Shown in pieces: positions 50,316 through 58,346 of a stretch of 64,000 nt of DNA. Source of the stretch: Palsa-948 sp964481195 (GTDB lineage Bacteria > Bacteroidota > Bacteroidia > Palsa-948). The notes below the pieces were generated by a model. It did no database searches. It saw only the letters and a program-made list of their open reading frames with translations, and was not told the origin of the DNA. Position numbers and translations under genes: made by a program. Where the stretch lies: assembly GCA_964481195.1 (NCBI GenBank), contig CAYZTB010000004.1, positions 1 through 64,000 on the forward strand, in the 5' to 3' direction. Position 1 is the first letter of the stretch, and every line of letters begins with the position of its first letter.

Positions 50316-51368
50316 ATGGCAATAAATCATATATTTGTAGTATCGTCCAAAATCGCTTTTAAATTGAAAGAAAAATTACTTTATGTGATTGTCAGCCTTG
50401 TTTTTATGAGTTGCGCTGATTGGGTAAAAATTGTCAATCTCACAGTCGTATCAACGAGAAATTACAATTCTCAGGCGGGATATAAAGAGCTGCAAAGGTT
50501 TGCTGAAGGACGCGACAATGGTAAATCAGTGACATCAAGAGAAGGTAAAGTTTCGGCAGAGAACAATGGAAAAATAACTGCCGCGATTGAAGATGCCATA
50601 CGAAATGTACCCGGTGGGGAATGCATGCAGAATGTTCAAGTTTATGAAAAGAATGGGAAGATTAAAGTGGTTGGCGATGTGTGGGGCTTTCCGGAAAACG
50701 CAAATAAAAATCAGTATGGACATAATATCAATGCTGGCGAGAAAGTAATGTTTAAATGGAATGGCAGTTTTATTACCGGGGTAGTAGTAGCTATAGAGGT
50801 TGATAAAGCGGCTGTTAAATATCTAGATAGTAGGGGAGGAGAGCAAATTAAAAAATTTGATTATAAAGATTTAACAAAATACACAGGCGCAGAGTTGCCA
50901 GTCAATTCTTCGAAGGCCGAGTTTACCGAGGGAGATTTGGTCACTTGGAAAAGAGATTGGGGTTCCGAATATGATCAGGGAACCGTTAGAGCAGTTAAGG
51001 GTAAATATGTGATAGTAGATTACAAAAATCAGAATGGACGTGATAAAACAATAGAAATTATTTCTTCGAAACTCACAAAGATCCAGGCTCCTGCTAACAA
51101 TCCAACAGTCACGGAAAATAATTCCCCTATTGTTAATCAGAGGCCTCCAGATATGCCAGCTTCCCAATTCAATGCTGAAAAGCAATTTTATACTGTTAAT
51201 ACAGAAACCCTTAATGTAAGAGAAGAGCCTAACATATCATCCTCATCTTTTTTAACATTAAAAAAAGGTTCGCAGGTTGAGCTTGTTGAAAAAACAAGCG
51301 CAGGGTGGTGGAAAGTGAAATATAGTGGCGTGGAGGGATATGTTTCTTCGAAATACCTGACTAAATAA
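50316..51368 (+). CDS. Envelope protein with a C-terminal bacterial SH3 domain
   Basis: The 350-residue protein has a hydrophobic N-terminus ending in VIVSLVFMSCADW, a likely lipoprotein signal (lipidated Cys near residue 33; a shorter start is possible). Middle segments contain two Tudor/SH3-like beta units (GEKVMFKWNGSFITGVVVAI; EGDLVTWKRDWGSEYDQGTV). The last 60 residues are a bacterial SH3_3 domain (TETLNVREEPNISSSSFLTL; GWWKVKYSGVEGYVSSKYL), which binds peptidoglycan or proteins. The gene is followed by two more lipoprotein genes in the same direction. Confidence 0.8.
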   Translation: MAINHIFVVSSKIAFKLKEKLLYVIVSLVFMSCADWVKIVNLTVVSTRNYNSQAGYKELQRFAEGRDNGKSVTSREGKVSAENNGKITAAIEDAIRNVPGGECMQNVQVYEKNGKIKVVGDVWGFPENANKNQYGHNINAGEKVMFKWNGSFITGVVVAIEVDKAAVKYLDSRGGEQIKKFDYKDLTKYTGAELPVNSSKAEFTEGDLVTWKRDWGSEYDQGTVRAVKGKYVIVDYKNQNGRDKTIEIISSKLTKIQAPANNPTVTENNSPIVNQRPPDMPASQFNAEKQFYTVNTETLNVREEPNISSSSFLTLKKGSQVELVEKTSAGWWKVKYSGVEGYVSSKYLTK

Positions 51369-51398
51369 ACAAACAATAACAATCAAAACAAATCAAAA

Positions 51399-51983
51399 AT
51401 GAAAAAAACAATTATTCTTGGAATGTTTGCACTAAGCGTGCTAATGTTCAATTCTTGTGCCAAAGATGACCAAATGGGTCCTCAAGGTCCAGCCGGTGCA
51501 AACGGAGCAAATGGAACTGCAGGCACTAATGGAACAAACGGAACTAATGGTACAAATGGCAATGCCAATGTAACGTCTACAACCATAACTCCCAATAACT
51601 GGGTTACTGATTATGATGATGGAATCAATTTTGATTATAGTGTTTCTATGTCATGGGCGAACATTACACAATCCGTTAAAGATAAAGGTGCAGTTATGGT
51701 ATATGGTGACGATGGTGCGGGGAGTTGGGTTGCACTGCCTTATACATATTCCGATGATACTTATTATTCCACTACTTTGAATTTTTGGTTTTCTATCGGT
51801 ACTGTAAAAGTACAGTATGTTGGATTTGATGATTCAGGATCACCTGGTTCTGCATCATTTTTAAATGGGCAACTGAAATTTAAAATTGTTGCGATTGACG
51901 GTTCTAGGTGGGCTAATTTCCCTAAGAGCGTTAATATCAAAAATTACAAAGAAGTAAAAGAATATTTTCAATTGATAGATTAA
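51399..51983 (+). CDS. Lipoprotein with collagen-like Gly repeat
   Basis: The 194-residue protein has a lipoprotein signal (FALSVLMFNSCAKDD). After DQMGPQGPAGANG come about nine Gly-X-Y triplets, mostly G-T-N (GTAGTNGTNGTNGTNG), a collagen-like stalk. The remaining 140 residues form a beta-rich head (ITPNNWVTDYDDGINFDYSV) without a known family. Such proteins project a domain from the outer membrane. A strong terminator follows at 52007. Confidence 0.82.
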   Translation: MKKTIILGMFALSVLMFNSCAKDDQMGPQGPAGANGANGTAGTNGTNGTNGTNGNANVTSTTITPNNWVTDYDDGINFDYSVSMSWANITQSVKDKGAVMVYGDDGAGSWVALPYTYSDDTYYSTTLNFWFSIGTVKVQYVGFDDSGSPGSASFLNGQLKFKIVAIDGSRWANFPKSVNIKNYKEVKEYFQLID

Positions 51984-52006
51984 TAAAGTAAAATAGTATT
52001 ATGAAT

Positions 52007-52039
52007 AAAAACCCCATTCCATAGTGGAATGGGGTTTTT
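52007..52039 (+). terminator. Strong Rho-independent terminator
   Basis: AACCCCATTCC (52010-52020) pairs perfectly with GGAATGGGGTT (52026-52036), flanked by an A-run and a T-run. It ends the collagen-like lipoprotein transcript. Confidence 0.9.
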
Positions 52040-52064
52040 CAACCTTATTTAAAAGTACCCCAAA

Positions 52065-52433
52065 ATGAAAACAAAAATACTATCTGCACTTTTATTCTGT
52101 TCACTAATTCTATTTAGCGAATGCAAAAAAGAAACACCCTCAAGTCCCGGAAATGGCACTGCGACACAACCGGGATGTGTAACAAACAATACAGGCGTTG
52201 TGTATTTCAAAAACAAATATTCAGACCCGTACAAATTAGAGATTAACGCAGTTTACAAAGGAACTGTTTCAGGTGGATCATCCACTTCTCCTACTACCAG
52301 TTCCCCCTATACTACTTCTGCGGGAAGTATTTCATGGAAAGCTACACAAGCAAGTGGCTATACTTTTTGGCCCGATGCTTACAATGGGAATAGCACCGTT
52401 ACGCAATGTTCTGATTTGACCATCATATTTTAG
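52065..52433 (+). CDS. Small lipoprotein, unknown function
   Basis: The 122-residue protein has a lipoprotein signal (LLFCSLILFSECKKETPSS; lipidated Cys near residue 20). The mature part has the strand pattern GVVYFKNKYSDPYKLEINAV and a Ser/Thr-rich loop (SGGSSTSPTTSSPYTTSAG), with two cysteines (QPGCVT and TQCSDL) that may pair. No family is recognised. It has its own terminator (52456-52486). Confidence 0.75.
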   Translation: MKTKILSALLFCSLILFSECKKETPSSPGNGTATQPGCVTNNTGVVYFKNKYSDPYKLEINAVYKGTVSGGSSTSPTTSSPYTTSAGSISWKATQASGYTFWPDAYNGNSTVTQCSDLTIIF

Positions 52434-52455
52434 GGTAGGAGCTTTCGGAGTTTTT

Positions 52456-52486
52456 AAGCCATCCCTATCAGGGGTGGCTTTTTTAT
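52456..52486 (+). terminator. Rho-independent terminator
   Basis: AAGCCATCCCT (52456-52466) pairs with GGGGTGGCTT (52471-52480) around ATCA, followed by a T-run. It ends the small lipoprotein gene. Confidence 0.85.
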
Positions 52487-52893
52487 TTTTATAGAACCTC
52501 TCTTGGCCTTTGGCAGTTGAACGTCTTTTGTCAGCGCACGGATTAACTACCTTTTATTGAAATTTTCTATAAAAACCCACCTTATGCGTCTGCAAACGTT
52601 TACAAACGGGTATATCCGAATGTAAATGCTTAATAACCGACTTGGCCGGCAGGACCGCTGCACCTTTGCCTCATCAAACGAAACGAACAACCAAAATAGG
52701 ATGCACAGTAAAAATAAAAGATCAGGGGAAGTGAATGCGCTTTCTTTAGTTGTACGTGAATATATAATAAAGCACTGTGTAACCATTGCATCCCATATGT
52801 CTGCCCAGTCCCTGAGCTTATCCAAGGACGGGAAGGCGCAGACAAATAACAAAAACAACAGTCCGATCCCTTTGCTCCATCAAACAAAAAAAA
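52487..52893. other. 400-base region without a credible gene
   Basis: Frames here have poor coding character. It contains CCCTGAGCTTATCCAAGGAC (near 52812), a degenerate relative of the TGAGCTTGTCGAA repeat, and two near-identical phrases, CACCTTTGCCTCATCAAACGA (shortened; near 52660) and CCCTTTGCTCCATCAAACAA (near 52869), bracketing the segment. These direct copies may mark an insertion or duplication just before the GxxExxY gene. Confidence 0.45.
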
Positions 52894-53277
52894 ATGCTGA
52901 CAGAAAATCAACTATCAAATAAAATAATCGGACTTGCGATGCAAGTTCACACCACACTGGGTCCGGGCCTGCTCGAAAGCGCATATAAGGAGTGCATGCA
53001 ATACAAAATAAAAAAAGCGGGTCTATGCGTAGAAAAGGAAAAAGCCATGCCACTCATTTTTGAAGAAATAAAGCTGGAATGCGCATACCGCATGGACCTG
53101 CTCGTAGAAAGTAAGGTAGTAATAGAGATCAAGAGTGTAGAGGCGTTGAATGATGTACACCTAGCGCAAACACTCACCTACATGAAACTTGGGAGTTATA
53201 AACTAGGGTTACTGATCAATTTTAATGTTGCACATCTAAGAAATGGAATAAAACGTGTTATAAACGGCACTTTGTGA
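52894..53277 (+). CDS. GxxExxY protein (PD-(D/E)XK nuclease-like)
   Basis: The 127-residue protein has the name-giving motif G25-LL-E28-SA-Y31 (LGPGLLESAYKECM) and a restriction-like core D68 ... E78-I-K80 (CAYRMDLLV; KVVIEIKSVEAL) followed by QTLTYMKLGSYKLGLLINFN. This is the PDDEXK-type family often called GxxExxY; no biochemical role is established. The gene is immediately followed by a perfect 17-bp inverted repeat and other palindromes, so it may be linked to the repeat element as nuclease and substrate. Confidence 0.87.
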   Translation: MLTENQLSNKIIGLAMQVHTTLGPGLLESAYKECMQYKIKKAGLCVEKEKAMPLIFEEIKLECAYRMDLLVESKVVIEIKSVEALNDVHLAQTLTYMKLGSYKLGLLINFNVAHLRNGIKRVINGTL

Positions 53278-53294
53278 CCTCTGTGCCAGCCATA

Positions 53295-53342
53295 GTGTCC
53301 TTTGTGGTTTCGGCTGATAAATACAGAAACCACAAAGGACAC
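53295..53342. repeat. Perfect 17-bp inverted repeat next to the GxxExxY gene
   Basis: GTGTCCTTTGTGGTTTC (53295-53311) and GAAACCACAAAGGACAC (53326-53342) are exact reverse complements with a 14-base loop. Further CACAAAG copies follow to 53375. A divergent copy lies at 45043-45082 without a nuclease gene. Confidence 0.85.
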
Positions 53343-53402
53343 AAAGTGAATAAACAGCCCACAAAGGGCACGAAGAATATAAAAGAAAAACAAACAACAA
53401 CA

Positions 53403-53500
53403 ACCGCCCCTTCCCTAAAAGGGCGAAACAAATAAAACAAACGCTTCATGCAGGGATGAGGCAAAAAAACAAAAACCCACCTACGCTGAAGCTACGGTGG
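53403..53500. repeat. Two further palindromes before ssb
   Basis: CGCCCCTTCCC-taaaa-GGGCG near 53405-53424 and CCACCtacg-ctgaa-gctacGGTGG (53477-53500) occupy the gap between the GxxExxY repeats and ssb. Both are non-coding and resemble dispersed repeats. Confidence 0.55.
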
Positions 53501-53515
53501 ATAAAACAAAACAAC

Positions 53516-53848
53516 ATGAGAAACAAAGTAACATTGATCGGAAACCTCGGACAAAATCCTGAAGTGAAAGAACTTGATGGAGGAAAAAAATTTGCAAAAT
53601 TCTCCCTCGCAACCAACGAAACCTATCACAATAAAGCGGGCGAAAAAATAACGGACACCCAATGGCATAACCTGACCGTGTGGGGTAAAACAGCCGATAT
53701 CGTTGAGAAATATCTTAAGAAAGGCAGCGAAGTGGCCGTTGAAGGAAAACTGCTCAACCGCAACTACACGGATAAAGAAGGCGTGAAGCGCTACATTACC
53801 GAAGTACAAGTGAGCGAGCTTGTGATGCTTGGAGGAAAGAAGGACTAA
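53516..53848 (+). CDS. ssb: Single-stranded DNA-binding protein (short form)
   Basis: The 110-residue protein is one OB fold: MRNKVTLIGNLGQNPEVKEL, FAKFSLATNETYHNKAGEKI and DTQWHNLTVWGKTADIVEKY. It lacks the long disordered linker and acidic tip that bind partner proteins in most bacterial SSBs, so it is probably an auxiliary copy. ATG 53516 starts the domain; the in-frame start at 53456 would translate a palindrome. A hairpin terminator follows. Confidence 0.93.
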   Translation: MRNKVTLIGNLGQNPEVKELDGGKKFAKFSLATNETYHNKAGEKITDTQWHNLTVWGKTADIVEKYLKKGSEVAVEGKLLNRNYTDKEGVKRYITEVQVSELVMLGGKKD

Positions 53849-53871
53849 GCAATCCAACCTCTAAATCAAAG

Positions 53872-53901
53872 AAGCCTTGTCTTAACAGACAGGGCTTTTT
53901 T
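53872..53901 (+). terminator. Rho-independent terminator after ssb
   Basis: AAGCCTTGTCT (53872-53882) pairs with AGACAGGGCTT (53887-53897) around TAAC (one G-T pair), followed by a T-run. Confidence 0.87.
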
Positions 53902-53925
53902 ATTTCGGAATTCCCTTTACTTGCA

Positions 53926-54204
53926 ATGAGATTGTATTTCCTACATCTTTTTGTATCTCTGTGCTATAAGAAACAAAACATAAATACTGTTACCATTACC
54001 CTGAATAACGATAAGGAAGCAAGTTTTCTAATTTCTCTTGCTAAAAAACTTCTTTCGGTAAAATCTATTAAATCAAATAGTAGAAATCTTGTCGTAAAAG
54101 GCGAACCTATGGATTTGAAAGAATTACGCTCTATGATTAAGAAATCAGAAAAAACCAGATTTGTTTCCGTTGAGCAGTTAGAGGCAAATATGAAGCAATG
54201 GTGA
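53926..54204 (+). CDS. Antitoxin-like protein of a decayed RelE/ParE module
   Basis: The conserved part (NTVTITLNNDKEASFLISLA ... EPMDLKELRSMIKKSEKT, then VSVEQLEANMKQW) looks like a small antitoxin with a DNA-binding start and a toxin-binding tail. The usual start before NTVTITL would be at 53980, but the codon there is ATA. The ATG at 53926 adds 18 residues (RLYFLHLFVSLC) and lies upstream of a -7-like box (TATCTCTG, 53954-53961), so it may not be on the transcript. The start has probably decayed. Its end overlaps the toxin start by seven bases. Confidence 0.6.
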   Translation: MRLYFLHLFVSLCYKKQNINTVTITLNNDKEASFLISLAKKLLSVKSIKSNSRNLVVKGEPMDLKELRSMIKKSEKTRFVSVEQLEANMKQW

Positions 54205-54622
54205 AAGAAGAATTCTTTACTGTTCATTGGTCTCTGTTTGCTCAACAAAATCTCAAAGATATTTACGATTTTATTAGGAGTGATAGCCAGCGGAAAGCTG
54301 TAAAAATCACTTCTGGTATTGTATACTGACGACAACCGATTTTAAGAATTTTTGATCGGTTGTATCAGTATATGCCGATCGAAATATTTCCTTAAACTTA
54401 TTTAGCATCGGTATAAAACATTCCAAATCACTTGCGCGTTTACCTTTTAAATATGAAGAGTGCGCAGAACTTCCTTCAAAAAATAAAATTTATAGAAAAG
54501 CGACTTATGCGCCTTTCAAAATAGTTTATAGGGTCAAATAAAAAAGAGTTGAGATTTTAAGAGTGTTCCATTCGAGCCAGAATCCGAAAAAAATTTATTC
54601 ATTTAGAAAAATCAAGGCATAG
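54198..54622 (+). pseudogene. ParE-type toxin disrupted by a 47-bp palindromic insertion
   Basis: ATG 54198 opens VKEEFFTVHWSLFAQQNLKD and reaches a TGA at 54327. The ParE-like reading resumes at 54371 (YADRNISLNLFSIGIKHSKS ... YAPFKIVYRVK), is stopped by an in-frame TAA, then ends VEILRVFHSSQNPKKIYSF. Removing 54324-54370 restores a continuous frame across the first break (SGIV-YADR). The inserted piece is a palindrome. The toxin is therefore dead by at least two lesions, in line with the doubtful antitoxin start. Confidence 0.75.
54322..54372. mobile_element. MITE-like 47-bp palindrome in the toxin pseudogene
   Basis: TATACTGAcgACAACCGAT (54322-54340) and ATCGGTTGTaTCAGTATA (54355-54372) are inverted copies with a 14-base loop. 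Taking out 54324-54370 heals the toxin frame, as expected for a short insertion. No target duplication longer than two or three bases is seen and no transposase is near. Confidence 0.62.
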
Positions 54623-57600
54623 TTAAAAATAGGCTCTGACTTGCGCATTTCCTGTATGAATGGTTTTTACCCCCGGAGAATTTCTTCCATCGTACGATAA
54701 GGTAAGCTGAATATTACTCGCGAGCGTTCGATTGTAGGCTACACCCCAAGTGTAATTATTTCCGGTTTTAAGACCATCCAGCATTTCATAGGCTAGGGGA
54801 GTGTTTTCTACACTGTTGTAACTAATAAGAATAAAATTTGCTTTGGCCGCTAAGCTTCCTTTGTTGAGCGCACTGTATTTTATTTCGCTGCCATAATTTT
54901 GTGCTTGCACTAACTCCGCCTTTGCGCCAAGAATTGAAATCGTATTTTTTTTCTCAGAATATTTGTACGACATAATTACACGAAACGTAGCGCTGGATTG
55001 TAAAATTATTTTAGGCTCTGCTTCATAATAGGTAATGCGATAATTTCGGGCAGTAAAAAATTTAGAATTGTTTTGCTTTATTCCTTCTTTAAAACTTCCT
55101 TGCCAAGTCCATTTTCTATTTACGTTCCAACGAATTTTAGTTTCGCTATAGGTGTTGGTACGAAAGACGGTGTCATTTACGAGTAAGGATTTGTTTTCTA
55201 CATCCTGCCAAGTAAAATCCATGCCAAACACTGGGTCGTTTTGGTTGAAAAAGATAGTGTTACGGAGGGATGAATTCAACGTTATTAATGTGCTGTCTTT
55301 GGTGTCGGATGCAAACGGATTGTATGCTATTGCTAAATCTGTATTGGTAGTTTTTCGGTCCGTTCTATAAGCAGTTTGATTTCCAAAACGTGAAATAGTT
55401 TTTTTAATTCCTTTTTTTCCTGACCACTTTGCACTCGGTCGTATATTAAACACTTCACTGAATTGGTTGGTATAAATGCTGATGTAGTCATCAGTAGGAG
55501 TCCACACTTTAATGTAGTTTGCTTCGTTGGGGAACAACGATATCTCAAACTCATTTAATTCCTTTACTCCATTTTTGTTGTAATCAACCCAAATGTGTGT
55601 TCCTTGTCCGGGCGCAACTTCTAAAAAAATAAAATCTCTTTTCAGCTCAAGTCCGGAGCCCACTTCGTAAAATGTTTGAGAAGAAATAAATCCCTTTAAA
55701 AGAGCAAAATTATATTCCACTCTTCCTACCACTGTGTTTTCGGACTTTTGAATGGTGATGGTGGTGTCCAGCATTTTTAATTTTCTGTAGCTGCCAGTAA
55801 ACCTAAACTGACTATTAGGGTTACTAAACAGTTCCATGCCACCGCCATAATCTTCGGCCAAAGTAGCACGATGAAGCTCTGCTCCTTTTAAATTGCTAAT
55901 AGCATAGTCGGTTCGCTGTTTGTAGGACAAGGAATATTTATTGTTTGACGAATCTTTAAGTTCTACAAAAGGTTCCCACTCCATGAAGCGCGCACTGCCT
56001 GCCATGAGTGAGTCAAATAATTTTGTTTGAATTAAATTATGTTCTTGTTTTTCTCGCACACCAGCAGTGAATTTTCCATTTATCAATCCTACAGGAATTT
56101 CTTTTGATGCCGTTGCTCGGTGTCTTAAAAAGTTTGAATTATTTAAAGAGCTTTTTGAATTCAAATAGCTTCCATCAGCATTTATTAAATATCCATTTGA
56201 AGCAATGTTGACAATGCTGCTGTGGCGCATGGCATTGTAAAATCTCCCTTCCATGAAAGATTTGTAGTCATACGAAAGCAAATTATTTTTTTTAGCAATT
56301 CCAATTCGTCCCCCCATAATGTGCTGGTCATCTTGTTGGATAGCATTTATTCGATTCCAGTCGCGAATAAATTCTACAGAACGAAAGCGCTCAATAGGCG
56401 AAAATGTTTTTTGCAAGAATTCATAATTTGCATTGGTAACTAATTTCCAGGAAGGCATCGCGTTGCCGGTATCGTTCTCTTTGTGCGTTAGCGGAATAAT
56501 ATGATCCCAATTAATTTTTCCTCCTAATCCTGTATTATCTTTTTTATCTTTTTCAGAAAAGGTATTTATGTCATTGTTGCTAATAGCTCCTTCAAAAGAC
56601 AAAATCGAATTTTTTGAAAAAATAATATCAGCTCCTGCCGTAACCATCTGTTTTTGCTTAGGTGAAATAAGTAAAATCACAGGCTCATAAGAACCGGTAG
56701 GCTGACCGCTTACCGTATCCGGCACAACCCATTCATACACCTTTCCGTTTGCGGCCGATTGTTTTAGTTTGTAATTGCCTTTATTTATCCCTACAAAAGA
56801 AAAACTTAATCGAAAATGTGCTTTAGCAGTATCTGTAGAGTACATATAAATGCTAGGATAAGTAAAAGTGCCAATCGAAGAATCTAGCTTATCATATAAA
56901 ACTTCTGTATTGTTAAATGGAATGCTGTCTGCCGAAGAAGTAATTGCTTGATGTAAGCTGTCGCCAACTATCGAAAGCAACAATTTTTCTGGATTATCTA
57001 GCTGTTGTTGTAACGGTCTGTTTTTATTATCTTGTTCCGTATAACCATTCAAGCGCACATTAATTTTTTTGGATTTGTATTCACTGCCTGCATGCGCCAG
57101 CGAGCGAGCATAATTTTTATCGGAGTACTGAAACTCCACCGAAATACGTTTGTCTTTGGTAATTAAATTTTTTGGAGTGAAAGTTATTTCAGATGTGTTG
57201 TAATCAATGATGTAGTCGTTTTCTTGTCCGCGTTCCAGCAATTTCCCGTCTAAGTAAACCATTTCTGTTCCCGCTAAAACAATGATAAACTGTTCGTTTT
57301 CAGCGCCACGTAATTTATAGGCACCTTGATTTCGTTCCTGCCGTTGCCCGTTAAATGTGTTGCCATTTTTATTTTCTACCGAAATGTTTCTGGCGAATTT
57401 TCCCTTTGATACTGCTACACTCCCTCTAACAATCAATTCAGAGGATTTGGGCTGAGCCATTTTAGTTTCAATACTTAAGCCCTGATTTCTTTTATTATAT
57501 ACCATGAAGTAGCCATCCGGTTTCATCATTTGAAAATCACCAGCGGTAAGGAGGGTTTTTCCGGATTTTGGCAAATCCTTGATTCCAATTTGAATAAATA

Positions 57601-58261
57601 CTTTATCAAACTCTTGCAGCTGCTGCGTGTTTCCATCTGGCTGAACAGGAATATTTTGATCTGTTGCTGCCAATAAAATATCCATGTTGTCGCTAACTTT
57701 TCCTGCAAGCTGAAGATTTAAATTAGAGTTTAACACTACATCTTGATTATTACCAAACGATATTCCTCTGGAAAGACTCCCGCTTTTAGTCAGCCCTTCC
57801 GTTTTAAAAAAATCGACTGGCTTATTTTTATCAACGTTATAAATATAGGGTTCGCCAAATTGGTTGTTTTGAATTTTTCGTACATCTTTATGCTTGTATT
57901 CTTTCGAAAATAAAAATGGGAATACATTGTAGGAAACAACCAATGAGTCATTTCTCAACCCATTTGCAGCTGAAGAAAATATTAGTAATGCCTTGGCATA
58001 ATCGATTTTATATTTCGAAGTATCTATAGGCTCCCCATTTATTTTTTTTATAGAAACGGAGTTTGCCACTACACTCAATGTATCCAATGAAATCGTATCG
58101 CCTAATACAAAGATATTTTTTGTACGCTGATTGGAGGTTTGTGAAAAAGAGCAAGCACAGTTGATCAGCCCAATCAAAAGCAACAGAATCTTTTTCTGCA
58201 CACCAACTGCAGGCTTCGTTTTTAAAAGCGCCAAATATGTTTTAGAATTTAGGATAGACAA
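54623..58261 (-). CDS. Giant outer-membrane/surface beta-barrel-like protein
   Basis: The 1212-residue protein has an export signal (KKILLLLIGLINCACSFSQ, about residues 23-42). The following region (SGSLSRGISFGNNQDVVLNS; QLAGKVSDNMDILLAATDQN; NTQQLQEFDKVFIQIG) recalls the repeated plug/barrel segments of SprA, the T9SS translocon pore, though the whole is about half SprA's size. The C-terminal two thirds is a series of amphipathic strands, ending in an aromatic residue (QVRAYF) as outer-membrane barrels do. A SprA-like channel is a possibility, not a conclusion. The stop directly abuts the toxin pseudogene. Confidence 0.78.
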   Translation of the reverse strand: MSILNSKTYLALLKTKPAVGVQKKILLLLIGLINCACSFSQTSNQRTKNIFVLGDTISLDTLSVVANSVSIKKINGEPIDTSKYKIDYAKALLIFSSAANGLRNDSLVVSYNVFPFLFSKEYKHKDVRKIQNNQFGEPYIYNVDKNKPVDFFKTEGLTKSGSLSRGISFGNNQDVVLNSNLNLQLAGKVSDNMDILLAATDQNIPVQPDGNTQQLQEFDKVFIQIGIKDLPKSGKTLLTAGDFQMMKPDGYFMVYNKRNQGLSIETKMAQPKSSELIVRGSVAVSKGKFARNISVENKNGNTFNGQRQERNQGAYKLRGAENEQFIIVLAGTEMVYLDGKLLERGQENDYIIDYNTSEITFTPKNLITKDKRISVEFQYSDKNYARSLAHAGSEYKSKKINVRLNGYTEQDNKNRPLQQQLDNPEKLLLSIVGDSLHQAITSSADSIPFNNTEVLYDKLDSSIGTFTYPSIYMYSTDTAKAHFRLSFSFVGINKGNYKLKQSAANGKVYEWVVPDTVSGQPTGSYEPVILLISPKQKQMVTAGADIIFSKNSILSFEGAISNNDINTFSEKDKKDNTGLGGKINWDHIIPLTHKENDTGNAMPSWKLVTNANYEFLQKTFSPIERFRSVEFIRDWNRINAIQQDDQHIMGGRIGIAKKNNLLSYDYKSFMEGRFYNAMRHSSIVNIASNGYLINADGSYLNSKSSLNNSNFLRHRATASKEIPVGLINGKFTAGVREKQEHNLIQTKLFDSLMAGSARFMEWEPFVELKDSSNNKYSLSYKQRTDYAISNLKGAELHRATLAEDYGGGMELFSNPNSQFRFTGSYRKLKMLDTTITIQKSENTVVGRVEYNFALLKGFISSQTFYEVGSGLELKRDFIFLEVAPGQGTHIWVDYNKNGVKELNEFEISLFPNEANYIKVWTPTDDYISIYTNQFSEVFNIRPSAKWSGKKGIKKTISRFGNQTAYRTDRKTTNTDLAIAYNPFASDTKDSTLITLNSSLRNTIFFNQNDPVFGMDFTWQDVENKSLLVNDTVFRTNTYSETKIRWNVNRKWTWQGSFKEGIKQNNSKFFTARNYRITYYEAEPKIILQSSATFRVIMSYKYSEKKNTISILGAKAELVQAQNYGSEIKYSALNKGSLAAKANFILISYNSVENTPLAYEMLDGLKTGNNYTWGVAYNRTLASNIQLTLSYDGRNSPGVKTIHTGNAQVRAYF

Positions 58262-58297
58262 AGTTGCGCAATTCGTTTCAGATAACGAGCAATTGCT

Positions 58298-58305
58298 AAA
58301 TTTGT
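58298..58305 (+). promoter_or_regulatory. -7 promoter box for the exonuclease gene
   Basis: TAAATTTG matches TAnnTTTG, 41 bases before the ATG at 58347, in the divergent region shared with the giant surface protein gene. Confidence 0.45.
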
Positions 58306-58346
58306 TTCCTTAAGTCAAGTCACAAAAGCATTACTTAGAGCAAATA

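Noticed and set aside
52626..52922. 98-residue frame upstream of the GxxExxY gene
   Set aside because: Low coding quality, passes through repeat phrases and overlaps the real gene start.
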